From NCBI GenBank assembly GCA_050949175.1, contig JBMNFG010000011.1, positions 62,001-126,000 of the forward strand: DNA of 64,000 bases, in the 5' to 3' direction. The position numbers and the translations under genes are program-made. The stretch is from UBA4971 sp900019985. Its GTDB lineage: Bacteria; Bacillota; SHA-98; UBA4971. The notes below the pieces were generated by a model. It had not been told where the DNA came from, did not search any database, and saw only the letters and a list, made by a program, of their open reading frames with translations. Within the stretch, counting starts at the first letter, position 1, and the number at the start of each line of letters is the position of its first letter. Positions 33,677-41,605 of the stretch are shown piece after piece.

Positions 33677-34744
33677 TTAAGGCCAGATGGGAGCGGATTT
33701 AAGTCCCCTGTCCTCAGGCTCGCCAAACATAAGGTTCATGTTTTGGATTGCTTGGCCGGCAGCGCCCTTCACAAGGTTGTCTATTGCCGACATGACCAGG
33801 ACTCTTTTTGTCCTTCCATCTACCCTGACACTGATATCGCAGTAGTTAGATCCCAGCACTGCCTTAGTCTGGGGAATTTGATCCGGCGGTAGGATTCGGA
33901 TAAACGTTTTCCCCTCATAGAAGCCTTCATAGGTTTCTCGAAGGCTCTCTATGTCGACATTGACACCGGAAGCAAGGTCTGCCCATCCTGTCACCAGGAT
34001 CCCGCGGTTCAGCGGCACAAGGTGAGGTGTGAAACTCAGGCTTACTGTTCCGTCGTATCCTCCTGCCTTAGAAATCGCAGCAAGCTCCTGTTCAATCTCA
34101 GGGATATGCCTGTGCCGGAGAAGCCCGTACGCCCTCGCGTTTTCGTTGCATTCGGGAAAGTGGTAGCCCTGGCCCGGCGTTCTTCCCGCCCCAGAGACAC
34201 CGGAAAGAGCATTCACAATCAAGCTGTCGGCTCTGACCAACCCGAAGTGGATGAGAGGAGCCAATGCCAGGATAGTCGCAGTAGGATAGCATCCCGGGTT
34301 TGCTACGAGACGAGCATCCTGTATCTTCGCTGAATGCAGCTCAGTCAAACCGTATTCCGCTTCAGACAGCAATTCAGGTGCGCCATGGGTATATCCGTAC
34401 CATTCTTCGTAAAGCGAAGCATCCTTAAGCCGTAAGTCCGAACCTATGTCGATTATCTTGATCTCCGGATTCAATGAAGTCAGCTCTTTTATCCAAGGCC
34501 AAGCAGCTCCTGCAGGAGAAGCTAAAAAGACAGCATCACATATATCTGCCAGTTCGCTGACAGAAGCCTCCTGGAAATCAGGTAAGTCATAGCGATAAAA
34601 ACCGGGATACACCTCCGAGACTGACTTCCCTGCGTGAGTCCTGGAAACGAGTTTAGTGAGAACAGCCCCTTCATGTCCCATAAGGAGCCTCATCAACTCT
34701 CCTCCTGCATATCCTGCTGCACCGACTATTCCAACGCGAATCAC
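33677..34744 (-). CDS. argC: N-acetyl-gamma-glutamyl-phosphate reductase
   Basis: NADPH-dependent third step of arginine synthesis and first gene of the operon. VIRVGIVGAAGYAGGELMRLL is the Rossmann start and LVANPGCYPTATILALAPL contains the catalytic cysteine. I choose the GTG at 34744, since the family begins right at this segment and AAGGTGG lies upstream; an ATG at 34783 would add 13 unlike residues. That gives 355 residues, close to the usual 345. An ArgR-like site over its promoter suggests repression by arginine. Confidence 0.95.
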   Translation of the reverse strand: MIRVGIVGAAGYAGGELMRLLMGHEGAVLTKLVSRTHAGKSVSEVYPGFYRYDLPDFQEASVSELADICDAVFLASPAGAAWPWIKELTSLNPEIKIIDIGSDLRLKDASLYEEWYGYTHGAPELLSEAEYGLTELHSAKIQDARLVANPGCYPTATILALAPLIHFGLVRADSLIVNALSGVSGAGRTPGQGYHFPECNENARAYGLLRHRHIPEIEQELAAISKAGGYDGTVSLSFTPHLVPLNRGILVTGWADLASGVNVDIESLRETYEGFYEGKTFIRILPPDQIPQTKAVLGSNYCDISVRVDGRTKRVLVMSAIDNLVKGAAGQAIQNMNLMFGEPEDRGLKSAPIWP

Positions 34745-34918
34745 AACCACATCCCACCTTACTGAATGTAGAGGCATGATCATACAATAGAGAAGTATAG
34801 ATACAATAGAAGTATGGACATATTCATTGCATTTCTAAACCTATAGAACGCTGCTGTTCAAAACCTCCAGGCAACACTGGGAGCTGCCTATGGAAGCGCC
34901 TCAGACAAATATGGCATC

Positions 34919-34948
34919 ATTATACACTCATCTCGCATATTTATGCAA
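34919..34948 (-). promoter_or_regulatory. Promoter of the argCJBDF operon
   Basis: TTGCAT (34948-34943), an 18-base spacer and a perfect TATAAT (34924-34919) on the minus strand, about 175 bases ahead of the argC start. The ArgR-like site overlaps the -35 and spacer. Confidence 0.75.
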
Positions 34949-34949
34949 T
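34932..34949 (-). promoter_or_regulatory. ArgR operator (ARG box) candidate
   Basis: Minus-strand ATTGCATAAATATGCGAG matches the 18-base ARG box WNTGNATWWWWATNCANW at all fixed positions but two (CA reads CG and the last W is G). Its centre lies between the -35 and -10, so ArgR-arginine would block RNA polymerase. No argR gene is in this window. Confidence 0.65.
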
Positions 34950-35014
34950 ACTCAAATGTAGGATTTTTGCGCCTTGCGGAAATACCACTCCTAAATACAT
35001 TTATCCGGACAGTG

Positions 35015-35067
35015 AAAATGTCACCCCCTTCCCGCTGAATGCAGGCGGAATACGGAGGTGACATTTT
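35015..35067. repeat. Perfect 11-bp inverted repeat (terminator-like)
   Basis: AAAATGTCACC (35015-35025) and GGTGACATTTT (35057-35067) flank an inner stem TTCCcGC/GCGGAA. The fold is the same on both strands and each 3' arm ends in TTTT, so it could act as a weak bidirectional terminator between the barrel gene and the arginine operon. Confidence 0.6.
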
Positions 35068-35087
35068 AGCGAATCGGAAATAAGTGC

Positions 35088-35138
35088 AAACAGGCTGCGC
35101 GTTACCCCTATGTACAAACCCGGTTGCGCAGCCTGTTT
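35088..35138. repeat. Perfect 13-bp inverted repeat (terminator-like)
   Basis: AAACAGGCTGCGC (35088-35100) and GCGCAGCCTGTTT (35126-35138) with a 25-base loop. On the minus strand it follows the barrel gene by about 108 bases and is trailed by TTTGCACTTATTT. The large loop is unlike a simple terminator and could bind a protein or fold further. Together with the repeat at 35015-35067 it makes a two-hairpin block. Confidence 0.6.
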
Positions 35139-35245
35139 CAATACATTTTATATCGTTGTCGTCTTTATTAAACTCATGCTTTCATAGACTAGACGCAACT
35201 TAAAAGTCGCGCCCGGCCTCAAAGCACAAGCTTACTAACGGATGC

Positions 35246-35779
35246 CTAGAAATCCATTCCTACGAGGACTCTAAATCCTGTAGTGCTTGGTGCATCCTGG
35301 GTCTTGAAGATGACCTCACCGGCGAGCCAGAACGGATCATAAACGTCTGCCATAATACCGCCGACCGCTTCCAGCCATGCCTTGGCACTACCTGCACCCA
35401 GCCTGACACCAAGGCCTGCGTCACCGTACACCATAAGCTGCGGGTGTACAGGCTGCTCTCCCCAAACACCTATCAGAAGATCAGGTGAGGTTCCACCGGC
35501 AGTATACAGCCTTACGCCTCCGTACGCGCCGACGAGAGCATCGCCGAACTCCTTAAGATCCATGGAGGCCCAAATATCAGCCCAGCCTGCATTCTCAATG
35601 CCGAAGTAATCTATTCCCAAGTCTACCACGTCAGTAAGCGCCAACTCGCCTTTCAGAGTCAGGCCTCTGCCGTCCCCCTGGAAATAGTAGCCAACACCGA
35701 TATGGTTTGCTGCAGAGGCTACTCCGGAAATCGTCATTGCACCTATGACCACCAGTGTGATAAGAAGCTTCTTGCTCAT
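35246..35779 (-). CDS. Small secreted beta-barrel-like protein
   Basis: Likely eight-stranded outer-membrane barrel or a periplasmic beta protein, function unknown. The signal peptide is MSKKLLITLVVIGAMTISGVASA; the mature part (about 154 residues) shows repeated strands such as RGLTLKGELALTDVVDLGIDYFG, ALVGAYGGVRLYTAGG, and QLMVYGDAGLGVRLG, and ends FRVLVGMDF with a terminal Phe. Size and strand count resemble small OmpA/OmpW-like barrels. AAGGAGG precedes the ATG. It stands alone, with an extended -10 promoter candidate upstream. Confidence 0.72.
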   Translation of the reverse strand: MSKKLLITLVVIGAMTISGVASAANHIGVGYYFQGDGRGLTLKGELALTDVVDLGIDYFGIENAGWADIWASMDLKEFGDALVGAYGGVRLYTAGGTSPDLLIGVWGEQPVHPQLMVYGDAGLGVRLGAGSAKAWLEAVGGIMADVYDPFWLAGEVIFKTQDAPSTTGFRVLVGMDF

Positions 35780-35884
35780 GTTTATCCTCCTTTCTATTGA
35801 GACATTCGAAAGAATGGTTCGACAATATGCCTAAAACTCCTTCAAAAACACCTTCAAAACATTGTTTTCCCTGATCGGGATAAA

Positions 35885-35893
35885 ACTATAGCA
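35885..35893 (-). promoter_or_regulatory. Extended -10 promoter candidate of the small barrel gene
   Basis: Minus strand TGCTATAGT is an extended -10 element, about 105 bases before the gene start, with no good -35. It resembles the element ahead of the tad leader. Confidence 0.35.
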
Positions 35894-36021
35894 TAAAGGA
35901 AGCACGCACTTTTTCCAAACAACCAGTAGATCCTGGAAGATCGTCATGTTATACTCAGATAAACATGGGAACGAACCTACATGTACCGTGATTTTATACA
36001 GTCAGGAGGCGCGACACAGAA

Positions 36022-36210
36022 ATGTCAGCTGTTACCGTAGATTCAGACCTCTGCATCGGTTGTGGTTTGTGTGCTGAAATATGCCCTGAAGCCTTTGAGA
36101 TGGGTGACGACGGACTGGCCCATGTAATAGATGGAGCTGACTGCGACGAGTCAGACTGCTGCATTGAAGCGAGAGACTCATGTCCGACTGAAGCAATTAA
36201 GGTTGAATAA
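36022..36210 (+). CDS. Single-cluster [4Fe-4S] ferredoxin
   Basis: Small electron carrier of 62 residues. Cluster ligands are in LCIGCGLCAEICPEAF (C11, C14, C17) with the fourth in the late DSCPTEAIKVE motif; extra cysteines (C21 and an adjacent CC pair) could form a disulfide as in Thermotoga/Desulfovibrio-type ferredoxins. The acidic surface is typical. AGGAGG lies 14 bases before the ATG. Its 3' end overlaps the 3' end of the radical SAM gene by 14 bases in convergent orientation, so it may supply that enzyme with electrons, but the two are not in one transcript. Confidence 0.92.
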   Translation: MSAVTVDSDLCIGCGLCAEICPEAFEMGDDGLAHVIDGADCDESDCCIEARDSCPTEAIKVE

Positions 36211-37201
36211 CATGGATGGGTGCTCCGCAGTACAGGCACCTGGAATCCTTTAACTCAAGCCCGGTTGCGCCAAAGAGAGAACGCTTGATCACTGTGTTGC
36301 CGCATTGATAACAGAGGGTATCGCGGCCTTCCGCACCCGGGATATTCCCTAAATAGACGTATTTCAGTTTTTCTCTTGCGATCTCAGCTGCTTTACGTAG
36401 TGTGGCAACAGGTGTCGGAGGCTCTGTGAACTTATACGCCGGATAGTATCTGGAGAAATGGACCGGAGTTGCATCACCGAGGACCTCTCGAATCCAGCTG
36501 ACTAGCTTCATGATGTCATCTTCAGAATCATTTAAGCCGGGTATCAAAAGGTTCGTAATCTCTATATGGCAACCTGCCTCCCTGGCAAGTTCAGCTGTGC
36601 GCAACACAGGTTTCAGCTTTCCGCTGCACACTTTTCCGTAGAACTCATGAGAAAAAGACTTCACGTCAATATTCATAGCATCTATATCTGGAATAAGCTC
36701 TTTTAGCGGCGCTTCATTAATATGTCCGTTTGTCACCAGCACGTTTTTGAAGCCTTTTTCACGAACAAGCTCGGCAGTTTCCAGCACAAATTCAAACCAA
36801 ACAAGCGGCTCAGAATACGTGTACGAAAGTCCGATGGACTGCTTCTTTTTGCCATAATCTTCAACAATCTCGGCTAATCTGAGAGGAGTAACCTTATGGG
36901 TCTCTGCGTCAGCTTGAGAAATATGCCAGTTCTGACAGAATCCGCAGGAAAGATTGCATCCTTTAGCCCCGACTGAAAGGATCTCGGAACCCGGGTAGAA
37001 ATGATACAGGGGTTTCTTCTCAATGGGATCCAGCGCGAACGCAGCTACTTCTCCATAGTTTAGGGAAACCAATCTACCGGATACGTTCTTCCGTACACGG
37101 CACACCCCCGTTTTTCCCGGCTGAATGTTGCAGTATTGTGGACAGAGGAGGCACAATACCACCTCCCCCTGCCTGGTCTCCCAGTAAGATGCCGTTTTCA
37201 T
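36197..37201 (-). CDS. AmmeMemoRadiSam system radical SAM enzyme
   Basis: Radical SAM enzyme of the widespread but functionally unsolved AmmeMemoRadiSam set. The [4Fe-4S]-SAM motif is GCNLSCGFCQNWHISQ (CxxxCxxC with W after), and the N-terminus has a second cysteine group (CLLCPQYCNIQPGKTGVC) and the C-terminus CYQCGNTVIKR plus CLYCG, likely structural metal sites. Length of 334 is normal. ATG at 37201 overlaps the preceding stop as TGATG, so it is coupled to the Memo-AMMECR1 gene. The family resembles pyruvate formate-lyase activating enzymes, and glycyl-radical or tRNA-related roles have been suggested without proof. Confidence 0.9.
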   Translation of the reverse strand: MKTASYWETRQGEVVLCLLCPQYCNIQPGKTGVCRVRKNVSGRLVSLNYGEVAAFALDPIEKKPLYHFYPGSEILSVGAKGCNLSCGFCQNWHISQADAETHKVTPLRLAEIVEDYGKKKQSIGLSYTYSEPLVWFEFVLETAELVREKGFKNVLVTNGHINEAPLKELIPDIDAMNIDVKSFSHEFYGKVCSGKLKPVLRTAELAREAGCHIEITNLLIPGLNDSEDDIMKLVSWIREVLGDATPVHFSRYYPAYKFTEPPTPVATLRKAAEIAREKLKYVYLGNIPGAEGRDTLCYQCGNTVIKRSLFGATGLELKDSRCLYCGAPIHVIQP

Positions 37202-38589
37202 CACGTATGCCTCTTGACCTCGAACCTCTCAAGTTGTATATCTTCGTCCGGACCTATGCCGGCTTTGCGTCGCGCGATCTCCACTTGCTCCGCAGGACTT
37301 TCTATTCCTTCGAGATCAGGCAGGAGCAATCCGCGTCTACGCCCTTTACTGACTATCACCCCGTAGACTTTGGGGTCCAGCTCATCAAGGCTGGAAACAG
37401 GCTCACTGGGCATTAGGATGTCTACCGAATAGCTAAGCCTGGCAAGCTCCTCTTCTCTGACAGGCTGAAACCGCGGGTCTTGAGTCGCAGCGGCGATAGC
37501 GTTTTCAATGATCTCCCGGGCCAGGCTGCCTGTGGTCGGCTCTATCGTCCCTATGCAACCTCTCAATGCTCCACCTATTGTCAGAGTGCAGAATACCCCT
37601 GCTCGCCCCTGGAATTCTTCAGGAATATCTTCGGGAGGGCTTATCTTCTTGCGGGACTTTACATAAGTTTCAACCGCAGCCCGAGCCAGCCTTACAGGAA
37701 AGCTCTCAACACACCTGCCGCCCTGGGCACGTGAATCGCAATTCTCAGTCGACCCTGCTTCCGGACTGAAGACTACGCACCCGTACCCTACCCCGAATGG
37801 GCCTTCATATGACAGCACCTCTGACTTGAAGCCTCTGCCGGATAAAGCCCCAAGTGCAGTCACCACAGGACGGTAACCACACTCACCTGCTGCCTCCAAT
37901 AAGGAGTCATCTATGGAAAAGACTCCTTTTACATCAGCATCCTGCAAATACTGAATAAGTCGTTCATCGAATTCCTTGCCCTCCGGACGATAGCCTGCAG
38001 GCGCACCTTCTGTCAGGCGATGGGATAGGTCTCCGCTGGCAACAAGGACAGCCCGCCTTCCCAGCCTCTCTGCTGCCTTATGGATGGCTTGTCCGAAACG
38101 ATAAAGCATCTTGCGAGAAAGGAGTGCTGTACCCATAACAACTAACGGGACATCCGGATCCAACTCTTCGCTGATAAAATGCATGGGAACGAGAACCCCG
38201 TGATCCAGCCTCCTGGGCCTCCTCAGCATGCCTCCGCGCCTTGACTCCAAGATGTCAACTGTAACCCCTACCTTACCGGCTTCGTCCGCGATAGATGAAA
38301 CCAGCTCCAAATCGTTTCTGAAGCTGTATTTAGCTTCGGGAACACCGAACGCGGAAAAATCCCCGGAAAGAGGGTCATCAGCCAGAATCGCGATGGAACC
38401 AAGGAAGAACGCGGCGTGAGGGCTGATGACAATCACCACGTCAGGTTCGGCACAGCCTACACGGCGGGCCAGCTCTTCCATGCCTTTTTGCGTGGCCTTA
38501 ACAGCGCGGATATCATCTTTACCTATTTCAGGTATGAGAAGAGGCGGATGCGGAGCAAGGACGCATAGTACCACACCTGTCTGCTTCAT
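37201..38589 (-). CDS. AmmeMemoRadiSam fusion: Memo-like dioxygenase domain plus AMMECR1 domain
   Basis: A 462-residue fusion of two families. Residues about 5-265 are a LigB/Memo-like class III extradiol dioxygenase fold (VLAPHPPLLIPEIG, VVIVISPHAAFF, DHGVLVPMHF, and VASGDLSHRLTEGAP with the metal-binding His residues). Residues about 290-460 are AMMECR1 (GVFCTLTIGGALRGCIGTIEP with the conserved LRGCIG motif, ENAIAAATQDPRF). In many genomes these are separate genes next to the radical SAM gene; fusion plus translational coupling argues that all three act together. ATG 38589 follows GAGGTG; a GTG three codons earlier is possible. The biochemical reaction is unknown. Confidence 0.9.
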   Translation of the reverse strand: MKQTGVVLCVLAPHPPLLIPEIGKDDIRAVKATQKGMEELARRVGCAEPDVVIVISPHAAFFLGSIAILADDPLSGDFSAFGVPEAKYSFRNDLELVSSIADEAGKVGVTVDILESRRGGMLRRPRRLDHGVLVPMHFISEELDPDVPLVVMGTALLSRKMLYRFGQAIHKAAERLGRRAVLVASGDLSHRLTEGAPAGYRPEGKEFDERLIQYLQDADVKGVFSIDDSLLEAAGECGYRPVVTALGALSGRGFKSEVLSYEGPFGVGYGCVVFSPEAGSTENCDSRAQGGRCVESFPVRLARAAVETYVKSRKKISPPEDIPEEFQGRAGVFCTLTIGGALRGCIGTIEPTTGSLAREIIENAIAAATQDPRFQPVREEELARLSYSVDILMPSEPVSSLDELDPKVYGVIVSKGRRRGLLLPDLEGIESPAEQVEIARRKAGIGPDEDIQLERFEVKRHT

Positions 38590-38744
38590 GGAAACCACAC
38601 CTCACCCAGGGTAATCCCTTTCATGGAGGACAGTCCCTTCGTAGAAGACGGCCCCTGTCGTAGGATAATCTCTAATATGCTACGATATTCTGTAAACGGT
38701 GAGGTTTTCCCTCTTTACTCCACCCTGGAATTGTCTAAACTCTC

Positions 38745-40040
38745 CTAAAATTGCCCAAACTCCACGATATCGTAGTTGGGAGGAAGGGGTTCATCGAGGA
38801 TGATGTGACCTGCTATGGTGGCCGGGATCGCGCCTTCAATGAGAATCCGGACTCCTTTTACTCCCGGAATATCTGTCAGGGTATTGACAATGGAGTAGAC
38901 GGTCAGCTCCTCAGCCCTGCTCCCTCCCCAGTGGTTCTCTTTAAGTTCTTTGCTAAAATCAGCGTAAACTACATCGTCAACTATTTTCACTGACCTGAGC
39001 AATGTGCCCCGCGGTATAGTAGGACACAGCACACTGCTTCGTGCAGGGCCTTTGATCAGTTCTTGAACGATTCGGGCAGCGCGCGATTCCAGGTCGCCCA
39101 CATCTTCTAGGCCGGGGATTTTCCGGACCTCAGGCATGAGATCGTCATCGAAATTGGTAGGCCCTGCAAAATACAGGGTCACCTCGTTTTCTTCCAGGTT
39201 CAAAGCTGCTCTGATTCTCGAAGGCAACGAAGTCAGGCCTTCCATATCCGTGAACCGGCCTGACAGGTCAGAAACCGGCTTTGCTTCATCACTTTTCCGG
39301 GTTTTGTTCTTCTTGTAAGAGTCCACGAGGTAATTGACGGTTCCATGGAAGATGGCCTCAGCCACCTGTTGTCTGTAGTCAGCTTGAGCAAGCAATGATT
39401 CCTCCCTGGGATTCGACAAGAAACCCACTTCTACAATGACTGCAGGCATCGTTGATTTCCGCAGCACATAGTAATCATCACCGGTTTTTGCCTTGCGTAG
39501 GTTCGGACCGAGTCCGCTGACAAGTTCTTTCTGAATGGCAATGGCCAGTTCTTTCGCCTGATTTGACTTGCTGTGGTAAAAGGTTTGCGCACCGGACCAG
39601 ACAGGCTCGGGAAAGCTGTTGGCATGAATACTGATGAAAAGATCAGCATTGTGTTCTGTGGCAAGGGCAACACGGCCTTCCAGGTCAAGCCTTATCCAGC
39701 CGCCGCCGGAACTATTGCCCGAGTCTATGAGCCCTTCATCTGAATTCCTAGTTAGAACCGTATAAACAGCAGCCCTGTTAAACAACTGCGCTAAGCGCAG
39801 CCCTATATCCAGAACCACATCCTTCTCCAGGACTCCTGCACGGCCTTTTGCGCCTGCATCGATTCCTCCGTGGCCCGGATCGATGACAATAATCTTACCG
39901 CAGACTGCTTGAGAGAGAGGGGCATTAACTTGCACTGATACGTAGGTGAGAACAAGGAGAAATGCCATGGCTACGCCGATCGTTCCCAAAGCGATAAACC
40001 AAGCCCGATTTGTCCAGAAGATAACCACCGGCGGCTTCAA
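38745..40040 (-). CDS. N-acetylmuramoyl-L-alanine amidase with C-terminal GerMN domain
   Basis: Periplasmic or extracytoplasmic peptidoglycan hydrolase. A membrane anchor (WFIALGTIGVAMAFLLVLTYVSV) is followed by an Amidase_3 domain (about 50-235) with zinc and catalytic residues in IDPGHGGIDAGA, LEKDVV, LFISIHANSFPE and PAVIVEVGFLSNPREE. The C-terminal part (about 270-430) is a GerMN-like domain (VTLYFAGPTNFDDDLMPEVR, then VYADFSKELKENHWGG). The pair normally occurs in separate proteins. Two TTG starts exist; TTG at 40040 has AAAGGGTGA upstream, TTG at 40073 has none. CwlD- or AmiC-like roles in cell wall separation or sporulation are possible. Confidence 0.88.
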   Translation of the reverse strand: MKPPVVIFWTNRAWFIALGTIGVAMAFLLVLTYVSVQVNAPLSQAVCGKIIVIDPGHGGIDAGAKGRAGVLEKDVVLDIGLRLAQLFNRAAVYTVLTRNSDEGLIDSGNSSGGGWIRLDLEGRVALATEHNADLFISIHANSFPEPVWSGAQTFYHSKSNQAKELAIAIQKELVSGLGPNLRKAKTGDDYYVLRKSTMPAVIVEVGFLSNPREESLLAQADYRQQVAEAIFHGTVNYLVDSYKKNKTRKSDEAKPVSDLSGRFTDMEGLTSLPSRIRAALNLEENEVTLYFAGPTNFDDDLMPEVRKIPGLEDVGDLESRAARIVQELIKGPARSSVLCPTIPRGTLLRSVKIVDDVVYADFSKELKENHWGGSRAEELTVYSIVNTLTDIPGVKGVRILIEGAIPATIAGHIILDEPLPPNYDIVEFGQF

Positions 40041-40131
40041 TAGAAATTCACCCTTTGGAACGCGCCGTGACAAGAGAAAGAAAGCCCTCTTTAGGCGAAC
40101 AGCTCCAATAACATAATTATGCGGGTACTAC

Positions 40132-40746
40132 CTAGTCAAGACCGCCACCGGTATTTGCTCCTTTCATAACCCGGTAGCCTCCGCCTTTCTCAATTTCCAA
40201 GGCCACGTCGAAAACCTCTGACATATGCTTTAGGATGCTCTTTGATCCTTGTTTCGTACGGGCCACGACAAGGAGGCTTCCACCAGGCTTCAGGAATTCC
40301 CTTGCCTCGGCGATTAAGGAAAATACCACTGATTTACCTGCTCGAATCGGGGGATTACATAAAACCAGATCGAATCTCATGCCGCGCACAGGCCGAAACC
40401 CGTCACCACACAAAACCTTTGTGTTTGCCACGCGGTTTAGCACAGCGTTTTCCCGGGCAAGTTCACATGCTCTCTCATTTACATCTACCATTATCACTTC
40501 TGACTCAGGTGCAAGCTTAGCAGCTACAATACCTATCGGTCCGTAGCCGCACCCGAGGTCTAAGATCTGATTTGCCCCGTCAAGATCCATTGCGTCTATG
40601 AGAAGCCTTGTTCCGCGGTCGAGTTTTCCCCTTGAGAATACGCCCCTGTCTGTCCTGAATATGAACGGTATGCCCCGGATTTCAACTGAAATCTCTTTTA
40701 TCGCCCGCTGGGAACCGGGCTTTTCTGTGAAGTAGTGCTCCGCCAA
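40132..40746 (-). CDS. RsmC-like class I methyltransferase
   Basis: SAM-dependent RNA methyltransferase, most like the small YbxB/RsmC group that modifies 16S rRNA guanine. GVFSRGKLDRGTRLLIDAM leads into the SAM motif ILDLGCGYGPIGIVAAK and the NPPIRAGK motif typical of N2-guanine and N-methylases. Length of 204 matches the single-domain form, lacking the RsmC N-terminal half. The TTG start lies inside the 3' end of nadE (49-base overlap), which indicates translational coupling. Target base is inferred. Confidence 0.88.
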   Translation of the reverse strand: MAEHYFTEKPGSQRAIKEISVEIRGIPFIFRTDRGVFSRGKLDRGTRLLIDAMDLDGANQILDLGCGYGPIGIVAAKLAPESEVIMVDVNERACELARENAVLNRVANTKVLCGDGFRPVRGMRFDLVLCNPPIRAGKSVVFSLIAEAREFLKPGGSLLVVARTKQGSKSILKHMSEVFDVALEIEKGGGYRVMKGANTGGGLD

Positions 40747-41582
40747 TAGCGATAATCACCACCTATGCCTCTTCTTTGCAACCTGGGCAAAGCAGGCATC
40801 TTTGTCTTGAATTTGTTGCTGCGAATACGAGCCCTGACTGCATCGAGAAAATCACGGTCAAAGCCTATCTTAAGCAATTCTTGTTTGGTCCTGCGCTCCT
40901 CTATCATCAGATATAGGAGTTTATCCAGATCGTCGTAGGTAAAGCCCAAATCCTCCTCGTCAGTCTGGCCTACCCAAAAATCCGCGCTGGGGGGTTTTGT
41001 CACGATATTCTCAGGCACTCCAAGATATCTTGCGTATGCGCGGATCTGCGTCTTATAAAGGTCGCCCAAAGGATCAAAGGCAAATGCAAGGTCGCCATGG
41101 AGGGTTCCATACCCGAGAAGGAGTTCAGTCTTGTTGCTTGTTCCTATGACAAGGCCGGATATAGCCGCAGACAGGTCATAAAGTAGAATCATCCTTTGCC
41201 TTGCCATTATGTTGCCCAGCCTGACCTTATCCGGTTCCTCGCCTGTAGCGGCAAAAAGTGCACGATAGCAGTTATCAACGACTTCTGTAATATCAATGGT
41301 AACGCTTGGAAGCCCGAGAAGATCTCTGACAGTTTCTGCATCCTTGAGCACCTCAGGCCCGGTAGTATTGTACGGAAGGATCGCTGCAAGGACATTATCT
41401 GAGCCCAAAGCGTCAACTAGAAGAAACGCCAGAACTGCAGAGTCAAGGCCTCCTGAAAGGCCGAATACGGCTTTCTTCAGCCGTGCCTTGGACATTTGAT
41501 CTTTTACGAATTCAACAAGGGTTTCATGGACGTACTCCTGATCGAGTTCGAGGCCTGGGACGTCAATAAATGAATATAGCAT
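40698..41582 (-). CDS. nadE: NH3-dependent NAD+ synthetase
   Basis: Last step of NAD synthesis, amidating deamido-NAD. The ATP pyrophosphatase loop is GLSGGLDSAVLAFLL, followed by ILPYNTTGPEVLKDA, RQRMILLYDLSA, and the substrate loop KPPSADFWVGQTDEEDLGFTYDDLD. About 294 residues without a glutaminase domain means free ammonia is used. ATG has GAGAGG upstream. The C-terminus is longer than usual by some 20 basic residues and overlaps the next gene. Confidence 0.95.
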   Translation of the reverse strand: MLYSFIDVPGLELDQEYVHETLVEFVKDQMSKARLKKAVFGLSGGLDSAVLAFLLVDALGSDNVLAAILPYNTTGPEVLKDAETVRDLLGLPSVTIDITEVVDNCYRALFAATGEEPDKVRLGNIMARQRMILLYDLSAAISGLVIGTSNKTELLLGYGTLHGDLAFAFDPLGDLYKTQIRAYARYLGVPENIVTKPPSADFWVGQTDEEDLGFTYDDLDKLLYLMIEERRTKQELLKIGFDRDFLDAVRARIRSNKFKTKMPALPRLQRRGIGGDYRYWRSTTSQKSPVPSGR

Positions 41583-41605
41583 GCTAAATACCTCTCTTAG
41601 GTCTC

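Noticed and set aside
34784..35014. T-box leader for the arginine operon
   Set aside because: No T-box (TGGNACCGCG-like) sequence or antiterminator found; an ArgR-type operator fits better.
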